Shown here: positions 5,801-14,217 of the stretch, piece after piece | How the letters are laid out: each line of letters begins with the position of its first letter | Numbering within the stretch: position 1 is the first letter of the stretch | Assembly (NCBI GenBank): GCA_910585635.1 | Contig: CAJUFE010000070.1 | Coordinates: 1 to 25,452, forward strand | Source of the DNA: an uncultured Lachnospiraceae bacterium | GTDB taxonomy: Bacteria; Bacillota; Clostridia; Lachnospirales; Lachnospiraceae | DNA: 25,452 nt | Direction: 5' to 3' | Notes under the pieces: model-generated | Told to the model about the DNA's origin: nothing | What the model saw: the letters and a program-made list of their open reading frames with translations, nothing else | Database searches by the model: none | Made by a program: the position numbers and the translations under genes

Positions 5801-8170
5801 ATGAAAAAATTTGGATATAAACGAGCAGAGAGCTTTGAAGGAGCAGGCCAGATCCAGAAGGAAGAGAAAAATGCCGTATTTCTGGCTGGCGGTACCGATC
5901 TTTTAGGCACCATGAAAGCCGATATCCTTCCGGAATATCCCCAGGTGCTGGTGGACTTAAAGCGGATCCCCGGGGCAAAGGGGATCTGCCGGGAAGGGGA
6001 CGTGCTGAAGATCGGCGCGTTGACCACCCTTAAAGAGCTGGAGGAGGACCAGACCGTCTTAACATGCGCCCCCATCCTGTCGGAGGCGGCCCGGTCGGTA
6101 GCCACCCCGCTGATCCGCAGCCGAGGGACTGTGGGCGGGAACCTTTGTCAGGATGTACGCTGCTGGTTCTACCGCTATCCTCACGAGGCGGCGGGAAGGC
6201 TGGTCTGTGCCCGCAAGGGCGGGGATCAGTGCTACGCGATCCAGGGCGATAACCGGTATCATTCCATCTTTGGGGGCATGAAGGCCGGAAAGACCCCGTG
6301 TACGGTGAAATGTCCGGCCTCCACCGATATCCCGGGCTACATGCAGAAGCTCCGCCAGGGCGACTGGGACGGGGCGATCCAGATCCTGATGCAGGTCAAT
6401 CCCATGCCCATGTGCACCAGCCGGATCTGTCCGCACGTCTGCCAGGAGGGCTGCAACCAGTGCGAGCACGGTGAATGCGTGTCGATCCATTCCGTGGAGC
6501 GCCGTCTGGGGGACAGGATCTTAGCCGATATGGACCGGTATTACCCCGCTCCGGTGCGGGAGACCGGGAAAAAGGCCGCGATCTTAGGCGCAGGCCCCGC
6601 CGGTCTGACCGCCGCCTACTATCTGCGCAAGGCCGGCCATACCGTTACGGTCTATGATAAGATGAAAGAGCCGGGCGGCATCCTGATGTACGGGATCCCC
6701 GCCTATCGCCTGCCCAAGGATATAGTCCGGGCCTTTACCGGGGCGCTGGAGCGTATGGGGATCCGGTTCGCGATGGATACCCAGGTGGGTAAAGATGTGA
6801 CCGTGGAGGAGATCCGGAAAGACCACGACGCGGTTTTCCTGGCCACCGGGGCCTGGAAGCAACCGATCCTGGGGCTGGAAGGGGAGAAGATGACCCAGTT
6901 CGGCTTAAACTTCCTGGTAGAGGTCAACACCTACTTAAAAGGCCAGGTGGGCAAGGAGGTCCTGGTCTGCGGCGGCGGCAACGTAGCCATGGACGTGGCC
7001 CTGGTGTCCAAGCGCCTGGGGGTGGAAAAGGTCCGCATGGTCTGCTTAGAGCAGCGCCACGAGATGCCGGCCAGCGAGGAAGAGATCGCCAGAGCCTTAG
7101 AGGAGGGCGTGGAGATCATCAACGGCCGTGGCCTGGTGCGTGTCCTCTACGATGAGAACGGCAAAGTAAAGGGCATGGAGACCAACCGCAGTACGTCGGT
7201 CCGGGATGAAAAAGGGATGTTCCGTCCCCAGTATGATAACACGGATCTGCAGGTCATGGAGTCGGACTGCATCATCCTGGCCACCGGGCAGAAGGTGGAT
7301 TTAGATTTCCTGGGCGAGGAGCTGGTCTCCCAGATCCGCTCGGAGCGGGGCCTGCTGGAGGTGGACCAGGAGAATGCCAGTAAGCTCTCCGGCGTGTATG
7401 GGGGCGGCGATGCGGTGACCGGTCCGGATATCGCCATCCGCGCGATCGCCTCCGGCGGCAACGCGGCCAGGTCCATCGACCGCTACCTGGGCGGGGAGCC
7501 CTGTGCTCCGGGCCAGGGAGAGGGCGAGGAGCGGCTCCACTGCGATATCCGCCAGATCTTTCAAAAGAAAGGTGTCCACGAGGTGGATGCACCGGTGGAA
7601 AAGCGGAGCCTGATCAACGAGGATAATGCCACCGTATCGGAGGAGGAAGCCTTATCGGAAGCCGGACGATGCATGGACTGCGGCTGCTATGCGGTCAACC
7701 CGTCGGATCTGTCCCCGGCCCTGGTGGCCTTAGACGCCGTGATCGTCACCACAGAACGCCGGATCCCCGCCGGAGAGTTCGCCTGCACCAAACTGAAGGT
7801 CAAGGATGTGCTCCACAAGGGCGATGTGGTGGTCGCGGTGGAGGTCCCGGTGGAAAAGGGCGCGCAGATGCATTACGATAAGATGCGGCTGCGAGAGTCC
7901 CTGGATTTTGCGATCGTCAGCTTAGCCAGCATCTACGGGGTAGAGGACGGGAAGATCCGCGGGGCCAGACTGGTCTGCGGCGGGGTGGCGCCTGTGCCTT
8001 TAAGGAGGACCGAGGTGGAGCGTTTCCTGATCGGAAAGGAGATCACCGAGGAGGTGGCTGAAGAAGCCGCCCGTCTGGCTGTGGAAGGGGCCACTCCATT
8101 TGAGAAAAATGCTTATAAGGTCAACGAAGTGAAAGCGCTGGTGCGCCGCAGTATCATGCGGCTCAAGTGA
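5801..8170 (+). CDS. FAD subunit with nested GltD-like oxidoreductase (copy 1)
   Basis: A 789-residue flavoprotein. Residues 1-159 are the first part of a CO-dehydrogenase/xanthine-dehydrogenase FAD subunit (AGGTDLL at 29-35, GTVGGNLCQD at 109-118). Residues ~160-628 are a complete glutamate-synthase-small-chain (GltD)-like module: 4Fe-4S cysteines C167, C171, C210, C214, C218, C221; FAD site GAGPAG 263-268; NAD(P)H site CGGGNVAMD 390-398; GGGDAVTGP 535-542. At residue 629 the FAD-subunit sequence resumes (CYAVNPSDLSPALVALDA) and ends with the CO-dehydrogenase flavoprotein C-terminal domain. C121, C136, C144 are spaced like the first three 4Fe-4S ligands in the 4-hydroxybenzoyl-CoA reductase FAD subunit. 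ATG 5801 follows TAAGGAGGAG; GTG 5798 is less likely. The product would pass electrons between the Mo subunit and NAD(P)(H). A strong terminator follows. Confidence 0.85.
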   Translation: MKKFGYKRAESFEGAGQIQKEEKNAVFLAGGTDLLGTMKADILPEYPQVLVDLKRIPGAKGICREGDVLKIGALTTLKELEEDQTVLTCAPILSEAARSVATPLIRSRGTVGGNLCQDVRCWFYRYPHEAAGRLVCARKGGDQCYAIQGDNRYHSIFGGMKAGKTPCTVKCPASTDIPGYMQKLRQGDWDGAIQILMQVNPMPMCTSRICPHVCQEGCNQCEHGECVSIHSVERRLGDRILADMDRYYPAPVRETGKKAAILGAGPAGLTAAYYLRKAGHTVTVYDKMKEPGGILMYGIPAYRLPKDIVRAFTGALERMGIRFAMDTQVGKDVTVEEIRKDHDAVFLATGAWKQPILGLEGEKMTQFGLNFLVEVNTYLKGQVGKEVLVCGGGNVAMDVALVSKRLGVEKVRMVCLEQRHEMPASEEEIARALEEGVEIINGRGLVRVLYDENGKVKGMETNRSTSVRDEKGMFRPQYDNTDLQVMESDCIILATGQKVDLDFLGEELVSQIRSERGLLEVDQENASKLSGVYGGGDAVTGPDIAIRAIASGGNAARSIDRYLGGEPCAPGQGEGEERLHCDIRQIFQKKGVHEVDAPVEKRSLINEDNATVSEEEALSEAGRCMDCGCYAVNPSDLSPALVALDAVIVTTERRIPAGEFACTKLKVKDVLHKGDVVVAVEVPVEKGAQMHYDKMRLRESLDFAIVSLASIYGVEDGKIRGARLVCGGVAPVPLRRTEVERFLIGKEITEEVAEEAARLAVEGATPFEKNAYKVNEVKALVRRSIMRLK

Positions 8171-8197
8171 TGCCAGATGTGAGAAAACGTGTGGAGA

Positions 8198-8226
8198 AGG
8201 GATCCCGTGCCTTGCGGGATCCTTTT
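8198..8226 (+). terminator. intrinsic terminator after the copy-1 hydroxylase operon
   Basis: GGATCCCG (8200-8207) pairs perfectly with CGGGATCC (8215-8222) around a 7-base loop, then TTTT (8223-8226) and a further T-rich stretch. The stem can be extended by A-T pairs into the T-run. It lies about 28 bases after the stop codon. Confidence 0.85.
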
Positions 8227-8235
8227 GTATTTCAT

Positions 8236-8264
8236 TTTACAAACGCGCGATCTCATGCTATGAT
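8236..8264 (+). promoter_or_regulatory. sigma-A promoter of the FIST-chemoreceptor operon
   Basis: TTTACA (8236-8241) and TATGAT (8259-8264) are 17 bases apart, with TGC directly before the -10 (extended -10). The transcript would start near 8271, giving a leader of about 60 bases before the ATG at 8331. It lies right after the terminator at 8198-8226, so the FIST operon is insulated from the hydroxylase operon. Confidence 0.75.
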
Positions 8265-8330
8265 AGTAAGGAAAGCATACCGGAGCGTATCATCCGGACA
8301 AAACCACCATATATCAAAGGAGTAGGTAAC

Positions 8331-9386
8331 ATGAGACAATTTTTTGGAATGAGCCAGCGAGGCGATCTCACGGAAGCGGTCCGTGGGCTCTATAACCCCC
8401 AGTTTATCATGCTATTATCCAATGAAGCGCAATTTGAAGCCCATGTACAGGCTCTGGAGGCCCTCTATCCCGGTATCCCCAGCATCGGATGCATCGGGAT
8501 GAGCTATGACACCAAGATCGTGGAAAAAGGTGTAGGCGTGGTCGCGTTCTCGGACGGGGTCAGTGCCACGGCGAATGTGTTGGAGCAGGTCTCCACTATG
8601 CCAGTGAAGTATATCGACAGGCTGAAGCAGGATATAGTCAAGGTGAACGCCAACAGGCGGGATACCGTGTGCATCGACTTTTGCAGCGGGAATGACGCCT
8701 GTGTGCTGACCACGATCTATACGGTGCTGAAAAAGCAGGGGATCTCCTTAGTGGGCGGGACCGGAGATGCCGGGAAGGTGTCGGCGAACGGGATCGTGTA
8801 CCAGGACGCCGTGGCTTACGGCCTGGTCCGGAACTTGAACGGCCGGGTAAAGACCTATAAGGAAAATATCTATCACCAGCTGGGAGACTACCGTTTTATC
8901 GCGGCCGATACCGACCGGGCCAACTACATACTGGGGACCTTGAACGGCCGACCGGCCAAGCAGGTCTATCAGAGCATCCTGCGGGTGACGGACCAGGAGA
9001 TCCTGACCCGCACCTTCCAGAACCCGTTTGGAAAGATCAACGGGGATGATACCTGCATCATCTCCATCAAGGAGGTCAAGGGGAACGCCCTGGCCTGTTT
9101 CCGCCAGGTCAATGATTCCGATGTCTTGATCCTTTTAGAGCTGGGGGACTATAAGGCGATCGCCCAGGAGACGATCCGCCAGATCTGTCAGGAGTTCCCC
9201 AGGCGTTCGGCTGTCTTTTCGGTGAACTGTCTGTTCCGCTATAAGCTGTTTTCCGAGCGGGGGTATATGCAGCAATACCTGCAGGATATGGCGGCTCTGG
9301 GCAGCCATGCCGGTCTGGTGGGCTATGGTGAGCATTACAATGACCGCTTTGTCAACCAGTCTATGACCTGTGTCGTATTTGAGTAA
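8331..9386 (+). CDS. FIST-domain sensory protein
   Basis: A 351-residue soluble protein matching the FIST sensory family (FIST_N then FIST_C). Signs include IPSIGCIGMSYD near residue 55, the GVGVVAFSDGVSATANV strand, SLVGGTGDAGK near 145 (the family's 'GG.agD' box), VYQDAVAYGLV, then a C-terminal half with LNGRPAKQVYQ, NPFGKINGD and an end of SHAGLVGYGEHY. FIST domains are thought to bind small molecules, possibly amino acids, and to feed histidine kinases, cyclases or chemoreceptors. There is no signal peptide or membrane helix. AAAGGAG at 8316-8322 supports the ATG at 8331. The chemoreceptor gene follows after 20 bases, so the FIST protein is probably its separate sensory partner. Confidence 0.8.
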   Translation: MRQFFGMSQRGDLTEAVRGLYNPQFIMLLSNEAQFEAHVQALEALYPGIPSIGCIGMSYDTKIVEKGVGVVAFSDGVSATANVLEQVSTMPVKYIDRLKQDIVKVNANRRDTVCIDFCSGNDACVLTTIYTVLKKQGISLVGGTGDAGKVSANGIVYQDAVAYGLVRNLNGRVKTYKENIYHQLGDYRFIAADTDRANYILGTLNGRPAKQVYQSILRVTDQEILTRTFQNPFGKINGDDTCIISIKEVKGNALACFRQVNDSDVLILLELGDYKAIAQETIRQICQEFPRRSAVFSVNCLFRYKLFSERGYMQQYLQDMAALGSHAGLVGYGEHYNDRFVNQSMTCVVFE

Positions 9387-9406
9387 ACCAGTGAGGAGAG
9401 GATCGT

Positions 9407-10345
9407 ATGTTGTTTTTTAAAAAAAGCCGAAGGAAGCAGGAGCGGGTACAGGAAAAAAAGAGCCTTGCCCCCATCTTGCACGTGATGGATAGTCTGAAGG
9501 GATACCAGAAAGATATGGTCCAGAAGGAAGTGGCCACACTGCGGGAGCTGAGCCTGATCGGAAGCTCCTTTGAGGGCATATTGCAGGAGGTGGGGACCTT
9601 CCAGGTCCGGCTGGAGGATCTGGGACAGTCCTTTACCAATATCGACGAGGAAGCCGGCCGTTTTGCCCAGGTGCGGGGCGATATCGCCCAGACTGTATCC
9701 GAGGCCAGAGGGGAGATCGAGGAGCTGACCCAGGTCTCCATGAAGGTGCAGCAGTCCTTTGATGAGATGGGGCGGACCTTTGACCTGCTGCAGGCCTCGA
9801 TCAAGGAGATCCAGCAATGTATGGGAAAGATCGTATCCATCGCGGACCAGACCAATATCCTGGCGATCAATGCCTCGATCGAAGCGGCCAGGGCCGGCGC
9901 AGAGGGCAAAGGCTTCGCAGTAGTGGCCTCCCAGGTGAAGAAGCTGGCGGAAGAGATCAAGATCCTGACTGGAGAGGTGGATATGGGGATCCAGGACATG
10001 GAAGAGCACTCCGGTCAGCTCAGCAGCAGTATGTCCACAGCCCAGCAGACCTTAGGCCAGGGGGTGGCGATCGTGGCGGAGACGGACCAGAGCTTCCATA
10101 AGATCACAGCGGCAGCAGAGGGCTCCGCCTCCGTACAGGAGGAGATCTCTGGTGTGATCATGGGCTCCAGGAACGCTCTGGAGGAGACCTGCCAGTTTTT
10201 TGACCAGATCAAGGATAAATACCAGGCTGTAGAAAAGCACATCGACCAGGCCAGCCGCCTGGGGACCACCAAGAGCAGTATGTTCGAGGATGTGGATAAT
10301 ATGCTGTCCCAGGTGCCGCCGATCATCCGGGAGTTCGAGACGTAG
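9407..10345 (+). CDS. soluble methyl-accepting chemotaxis protein
   Basis: A 312-residue protein with the MCP signalling domain and no membrane segment. The hairpin tip at about 143-180 contains the invariant IADQTNILAINASIEAARAG and GKGFAVVA blocks that bind CheA and CheW. The flanking residues 40-140 and 180-300 are heptad-rich coiled coil. The basic N-terminus (FFKKSRRKQERVQEKK) has no sensor domain, so the input probably comes from a partner, most simply the FIST protein encoded 20 bases upstream. GAGGAGAGG precedes the ATG. The signalling domain is short compared with classical 7-transmembrane-linked receptors. The operon ends with a terminator at 10361. No other chemotaxis gene lies in the window. 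Confidence 0.85.
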   Translation: MLFFKKSRRKQERVQEKKSLAPILHVMDSLKGYQKDMVQKEVATLRELSLIGSSFEGILQEVGTFQVRLEDLGQSFTNIDEEAGRFAQVRGDIAQTVSEARGEIEELTQVSMKVQQSFDEMGRTFDLLQASIKEIQQCMGKIVSIADQTNILAINASIEAARAGAEGKGFAVVASQVKKLAEEIKILTGEVDMGIQDMEEHSGQLSSSMSTAQQTLGQGVAIVAETDQSFHKITAAAEGSASVQEEISGVIMGSRNALEETCQFFDQIKDKYQAVEKHIDQASRLGTTKSSMFEDVDNMLSQVPPIIREFET

Positions 10346-10360
10346 GGACAGAGAAAATGC

Positions 10361-10393
10361 AGTCCTTCGCCGCAAGGCGGGGGACTTTTCTTT
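10361..10393 (+). terminator. intrinsic terminator of the FIST-chemoreceptor operon
   Basis: AGTCCTTCGCC (10361-10371) pairs with GGCGGGGGACT (10376-10386) over 11 bp, two of them G-T wobbles, closed by a GCAA tetraloop of the stable GNRA class. T-rich sequence follows (TTTTCTTTCT). It lies 15 bases after the MCP stop. Confidence 0.85.
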
Positions 10394-10528
10394 CTGTGTG
10401 GCCTTGTTGGTAAAAAAGTTATGGTCAAGATGACCGGCAGGACCATGAACTTTTGTGGATCCATAAACATACACGGATCTCATCCCCACTTCGATCATTT
10501 CGAGATAGAGGATAGATGATAAACAACG

Positions 10529-10645
10529 GAAGAGGCTCCCGCAAGAGACATCGGACATACCATATGCCGTGCTGTATCGATGATGGCAGCACGGTATATG
10601 ATATGGATCGATCATCCTGCGGAAACCTCTTCTTTTGACTTTTTA
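10529..10645. repeat. long imperfect stem-loop between convergent operons
   Basis: GAAGAGG (10529-10535) pairs with CCTCTTC (10626-10632). Inside it, an 18-base arm at 10557-10574 pairs with 10587-10604 with one G-T wobble and one mismatch, around a 12-base loop. CGCA/TGCG adds to the stem. T-runs follow on the plus strand (10633-10636, 10641-10645). It lies between the MCP terminator and the end of the malic enzyme gene. It may act as a terminator, a transcript end stabiliser or be a small palindromic element; 10394-10528 holds nothing else I can support. Confidence 0.45.
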
Positions 10646-10686
10646 GCAGACAGCTGAAGATGCTACGGCCCGGTATCGATATCCGG

Positions 10687-11856
10687 TCAGATCCTGGCGA
10701 TCCCCTCCGCTACCGCCACGTCAGCCACCGCCTTGGCCACCACGTCGGCTACCCGCTTGTCCAACGGGGAGGCGATGATGTTCTGGGCGGACAGCTCCTC
10801 ATCGGGGATCATGCCGGCGATGGCGTAGGAGGCCCGCTGTTTCATGCTCTCGGTGATCTCCTTGGCCCGCACGGATAAGGCGCCCTTAAAGATGCCGGGG
10901 AAGACCAGCACGTTGTTGATCTGGTTGGGGAAGTCGGAGCGGCCGGTCCCCACCACGGCGGCCCCGCCGGCTAATGCCTCATCCGGCATGATCTCCGGGG
11001 TGGGGTTGGCCATGGCGAAGACGATGCCCTTGTTCATGGAGGACACCATCTCCTTCGTCACCAGGCCCGGGCGGGAGACGCCCACGAACACATCGGCGCC
11101 CTTCATGGCGTCCGCTAAGGTGCCGTGCTCCTTGTCCCGGTTGCTCTTATGGGAGATCGCCTCCTGGCCGGAGTTCAAGCCCTCATCGCCCTCGCAGATG
11201 ATCCCGTTGATGTCGCACATGACCACATTGCCGAAGCCCATGTCGATCAGGTGGTTGCCGATAGCGATCCCGGCAGCGCCCGCGCCGTTGATCACGATCT
11301 TCACCTTGCCCATCTCCTTGCCGGTGACCTTTAAGGCATTGATGAGGGCCGCGGCCACCACGATCGCCGTCCCGTGCTGGTCGTCGTGGAAGATCGGGAT
11401 GTCGCAGAGCTCCTTTAAGCGGCGCTCGATCTCAAAGCACCGGGGGGCGGCGATATCCTCCAGATTGATCCCGCCAAAGCTCTTGGAGATCAGATAGATC
11501 GTCTGCACGATCGTATCCACATCCTTGGAATCGATGCATAAGGGGAAGGCGTCCACATCGGCAAATTCCTTAAAAAGGGCGCATTTCCCCTCCATCACCG
11601 GCATCCCCGCCGCAGGCCCGATATCCCCTAAGCCCAGCACGGCCGTCCCGTCGGTGATCACCGCCACCAGGTTCGACCGCCGGGTCAGCTTGAAGGACTG
11701 CTCATAGTCCTTGGCGATCACCCGGCAGGGCTCCGCCACCCCCGGCGTATACGCCAGGGACAGATCCTCCCGCGTCTCGATCTTCTTTCGGGAGATCACC
11801 TCGATCTTCCCGCCTAAGTCATAGTGCATCTGCAATGATGCCTGGTTGATATCCAT
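10687..11856 (-). CDS. NAD(P)-dependent malic enzyme
   Basis: A 389-residue short-form bacterial malic enzyme, converting malate to pyruvate and CO2 with reduction of NAD(P). Motifs: YTPGVAEPC (36-44, catalytic Tyr36), DGTAVLGLGDIGP (69-81), EGKCALF with catalytic lysine 91, LEDIAAPRCFEIE (132-144, metal site), FHDDQHGTA (156-164, metal and substrate) and GAGAAG (191-196, dinucleotide fold). ANPTPEI near 282-288 and SDFPNQINNVLVFPG complete the active site. Length is normal for the short form without a phosphotransacetylase domain. AAGGAGG precedes the ATG. It lies 29 bases downstream of the fumarase gene, so fumarate to malate to pyruvate is encoded in one transcript. NAD versus NADP preference cannot be read safely from sequence. 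Confidence 0.92.
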   Translation of the reverse strand: MDINQASLQMHYDLGGKIEVISRKKIETREDLSLAYTPGVAEPCRVIAKDYEQSFKLTRRSNLVAVITDGTAVLGLGDIGPAAGMPVMEGKCALFKEFADVDAFPLCIDSKDVDTIVQTIYLISKSFGGINLEDIAAPRCFEIERRLKELCDIPIFHDDQHGTAIVVAAALINALKVTGKEMGKVKIVINGAGAAGIAIGNHLIDMGFGNVVMCDINGIICEGDEGLNSGQEAISHKSNRDKEHGTLADAMKGADVFVGVSRPGLVTKEMVSSMNKGIVFAMANPTPEIMPDEALAGGAAVVGTGRSDFPNQINNVLVFPGIFKGALSVRAKEITESMKQRASYAIAGMIPDEELSAQNIIASPLDKRVADVVAKAVADVAVAEGIARI

Positions 11857-11885
11857 AGCTATCCTCCTTGGTTTTTATGATATGT

Positions 11886-13250
11886 TTACACCATCTTCTC
11901 CGGCTTGAACACCTCATCGAACTTCTCCGCCGTCAGGAAACCCAGCTCCACGCAGGCCTCCTTCAGGGAGATGTTCTCCTTATAGGCTTTCTTCGCCGTC
12001 TTCGCCGCGTTCTCATACCCGATGTGGGGGTTTAGGCAGGTCACCAGCATCAGGGAGCGATGGAGGTTCTCGGCCATCTTTTCCTTATTAGCCTTGATCC
12101 CCGCCACGCAGTTGTTGTTGAAGGAGACCAGGGAGTCCGAGAGAAGGCGCACGGACTGGAGGAAGTTGTAGATGCACACGGGCATGAACACGTTCAGCTC
12201 GAAGTTCCCCTGGGAGGCGGCCAGGCCTACGGCCACGTCATTAGCCATGACCTGGACGGCCACCATGGTGACGGATTCACACTGGGTGGGGTTCACCTTT
12301 CCCGGCATGATGGAGCTGCCCGGCTCGTTCTCCGGGATGAAGATCTCGCCCAGGCCGCAGCGAGGGCCGCTGGAGAGCCAGCGCACGTCATTGGCGATCT
12401 TCATCATGTCGGCGGCCAGGCCCTTGAGGGCGCCGTGGGCGAAGACCAGCTCGTCCTTGCTGGTGAGGGAGTGGAACTTATTCTCCGCCGTGATAAAGTC
12501 CTTGCCGGTCAGGTCCGAGACCGCTTTTGCCACCTCCACGTCAAAGCCCTTGGGGGCGTTCAAGCCGGTGCCCACAGCGGTGCCGCCCAAGGCCAGCTCA
12601 CGCAGGCCGGAAAGGCTCATCACCAGCATCTGGCGGGATTTCTCCAGCATGTTCTTCCAGCCGCTGATCTCCTGGGAGAAGGTGATCGGGGTGGCGTCCT
12701 GGAGATGGGTCCGGCCGGTCTTGATGATCCCCTCATGTTCCGCCATCAGCCGGTCGAAGGTGCCGGTGAGCAGGTCGATCGCGGGGAGGAGACGGTCTTC
12801 GATCTCGGTGGCCGCCGCGATGTGCATGGCGGTGGGGAAGGTGTCGTTAGAGCTCTGGGACATATTGGCGTGGTCGTTGGGATGGAGGAGCTTTTTCCCG
12901 GCGATCTCATTGCCCCGGCCAGCGATCACCTCGTTCACGTTCATGTTGGACTGGGTGCCGCTGCCGGTCTGCCACACGGCCAGGGGGAAGTGTCCGTCAA
13001 GCTTCCCCGCTAAGATCTCGTCGCAGACCTGGGCGATCAGGTGGAAGCGTTCTTCATCCAGCTTGCCTAGATGATGGTTGGCCGTGGCGGCCGCCTTTTT
13101 TAAGATGGCAAAGGCCCGGATCACCTCGCCCGGGATCTTCTCGATGCCGATCTTGAAATTTTCAAAGCTCCTCTGGGTCTGGGCGCCCCAGTACCGGTCC
13201 GCGGGGACGGATACCTCGCCCATCGAATCATGTTCGATCCTGTATTCCAT
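11886..13250 (-). CDS. fumC: class II fumarate hydratase
   Basis: A 454-residue class II fumarase, catalysing fumarate plus water to malate in the cytoplasm without an iron-sulfur cluster. The three conserved regions are present: TGSGTQSNMNVNEV (96-109), GRTHLQDATP (179-188, with catalytic His182) and GSSIMPGKVNP (311-321, flexible loop with the catalytic serine). MSQSSNDTFPTAMH (130-143) is the substrate-binding stretch. Full length. AAGGAGG lies just before the ATG at 13250. Aspartase is a close relative, but the SSNDTFPTAMHIAA and GRTHLQDATPITF wording fits fumarase. The gene follows the TetR gene by about 91 bases and precedes malic enzyme; all three read on the minus strand. Confidence 0.93.
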   Translation of the reverse strand: MEYRIEHDSMGEVSVPADRYWGAQTQRSFENFKIGIEKIPGEVIRAFAILKKAAATANHHLGKLDEERFHLIAQVCDEILAGKLDGHFPLAVWQTGSGTQSNMNVNEVIAGRGNEIAGKKLLHPNDHANMSQSSNDTFPTAMHIAAATEIEDRLLPAIDLLTGTFDRLMAEHEGIIKTGRTHLQDATPITFSQEISGWKNMLEKSRQMLVMSLSGLRELALGGTAVGTGLNAPKGFDVEVAKAVSDLTGKDFITAENKFHSLTSKDELVFAHGALKGLAADMMKIANDVRWLSSGPRCGLGEIFIPENEPGSSIMPGKVNPTQCESVTMVAVQVMANDVAVGLAASQGNFELNVFMPVCIYNFLQSVRLLSDSLVSFNNNCVAGIKANKEKMAENLHRSLMLVTCLNPHIGYENAAKTAKKAYKENISLKEACVELGFLTAEKFDEVFKPEKMV

Positions 13251-13341
13251 ATGGTCCCTCCTTATATTCTATTTGTGTGTCCATATCGCCTGCCGGCGGA
13301 CGGCCTCCACCATCTCCAGATCCCACAGAGCCTCCGGCATG

Positions 13342-14028
13342 CTAAGTTCCGGTTCCTGGCCGGAAGGCTTTTAAAGAATCCAGGGAGTAGGACCGGATCG
13401 TCTCCCAGACCTCTTCCGGGAGCACGGCATCAGGGTCCATCCCCAGCGCCAGCTGTGCAAAGGAAGGATGCTCAGAGAGCGCGATGAGCGAGCTGGTCAG
13501 AAGGCGGCTGACGATGGCTGCCGAGCGGTGGTCGGTCAGCTGCCAGTACTCGTAGAGGAGCAAGAGCAAGATCTGCTCGCCCTCCTTGCAGGCCACCGCC
13601 GTGATGGGACGGTGGTCCTTGACCGGGTTGATCTGTTCGTGGAGAAGGAGATATAAGACCGTCTTGTTGGCGGGATCTTTTATGATACCGATATATAGAT
13701 CCACATATCTCTCGATAAAGCTCCATGCCTCCTGGGGGGATAAAGGTCCTTTTGACCGGCTTGCGCAGATCGCGTCTTGTAAGGGCTGAAATGTGGAGCG
13801 GATCCTTTCGGCCACGGTGTTCAGGACTTCAAAGTAGAGATTTTCCTTTGTGCCGAAATGAAAGTAGACAGCCGCGTTATTAACGTCTATGGCATCGGCC
13901 AGCATCCTTGTGGTGGTGGCTTCAAAGCCGTGCTCAGAAAATAGCCGGATCCCGGCCTCGATCAGTTTTTCTTTTGTGTCAGATCTGGACCCGTTCTTGC
14001 CGGGGGTCGCCGTGTGTATCGAAGGCAT
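13342..14028 (-). CDS. TetR-family transcriptional regulator (copy 2, intact)
   Basis: A 228-residue TetR regulator. Residues ~16-62 form the HTH domain (TKEKLIEAGIRLFSEHGFEATTTRMLADAI, then NAAVYFHFGTKENLY); the rest is a C-terminal ligand and dimer domain (PQEAWSFIERYVDLYIGII, LLLHEQINP, AAIVSRLLTSSLIALSEHP). It is paralogous to the truncated copy at 2559-3155. The gene is divergent from the second hydroxylase operon, the classic layout for a repressor of its neighbour. AAAGGAG eight bases before ATG 14028 decides the start; ATG 14049 would add seven residues. Upstream promoter elements at 14072-14100 match. Fumarase and malic enzyme lie downstream on the same strand and might be in its transcript. 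Confidence 0.85.
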   Translation of the reverse strand: MPSIHTATPGKNGSRSDTKEKLIEAGIRLFSEHGFEATTTRMLADAIDVNNAAVYFHFGTKENLYFEVLNTVAERIRSTFQPLQDAICASRSKGPLSPQEAWSFIERYVDLYIGIIKDPANKTVLYLLLHEQINPVKDHRPITAVACKEGEQILLLLLYEYWQLTDHRSAAIVSRLLTSSLIALSEHPSFAQLALGMDPDAVLPEEVWETIRSYSLDSLKAFRPGTGT

Positions 14029-14067
14029 CGCTGTTCTCCTTTTTGCCATGAAAGTCCTATCTATGAC

Positions 14068-14100
14068 TATGATCATACATGGATCCACAGAAAAAAGCAA
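14068..14100 (-). promoter_or_regulatory. tetR copy 2 promoter with palindrome over the -10
   Basis: On the minus strand TTGCTT (14100-14095) and TATGAT (14077-14072) are 17 bases apart. The -10 lies within the 10-bp perfect palindrome TATGATCATA (14068-14077), which could be a site for autorepression. It points toward the TetR gene starting at 14028. Confidence 0.5.
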
Positions 14101-14155
14101 GCTGCGGCAAAAAATGACCGTTTTTTTATTCCTGTAGCACAGGCTACGATCCCTA

Positions 14156-14184
14156 TTGTCTTAGTCAGTCAAATGACTTATAAT
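14156..14184 (+). promoter_or_regulatory. promoter of the copy-2 hydroxylase operon with inverted repeat in the spacer
   Basis: TTGTCT (14156-14161) and TATAAT (14179-14184) are 17 bases apart. Inside the spacer AGTCA (14163-14167) and TGACT (14174-14178) form an inverted repeat with a 6-base centre. A dimeric repressor bound here would block the promoter; the N6 spacing also suits Crp/Fnr-type proteins, and both a TetR and a Crp-type gene flank the operon. A hairpin (GTAGC at 14134-14138 with GCTAC at 14143-14147) sits just upstream. The equivalent region is absent from copy 1. Confidence 0.6.
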
Positions 14185-14217
14185 CTAGATAACAAAAAAA
14201 GAACAGGAGGATACGAT

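Noticed and set aside
14014..14217. N-terminal extension of the intact 2Fe-2S subunit
   Set aside because: The frame is open upstream, but the AGGAGG-supported ATG at 14218 gives the normal family start and the extension covers the promoter region.
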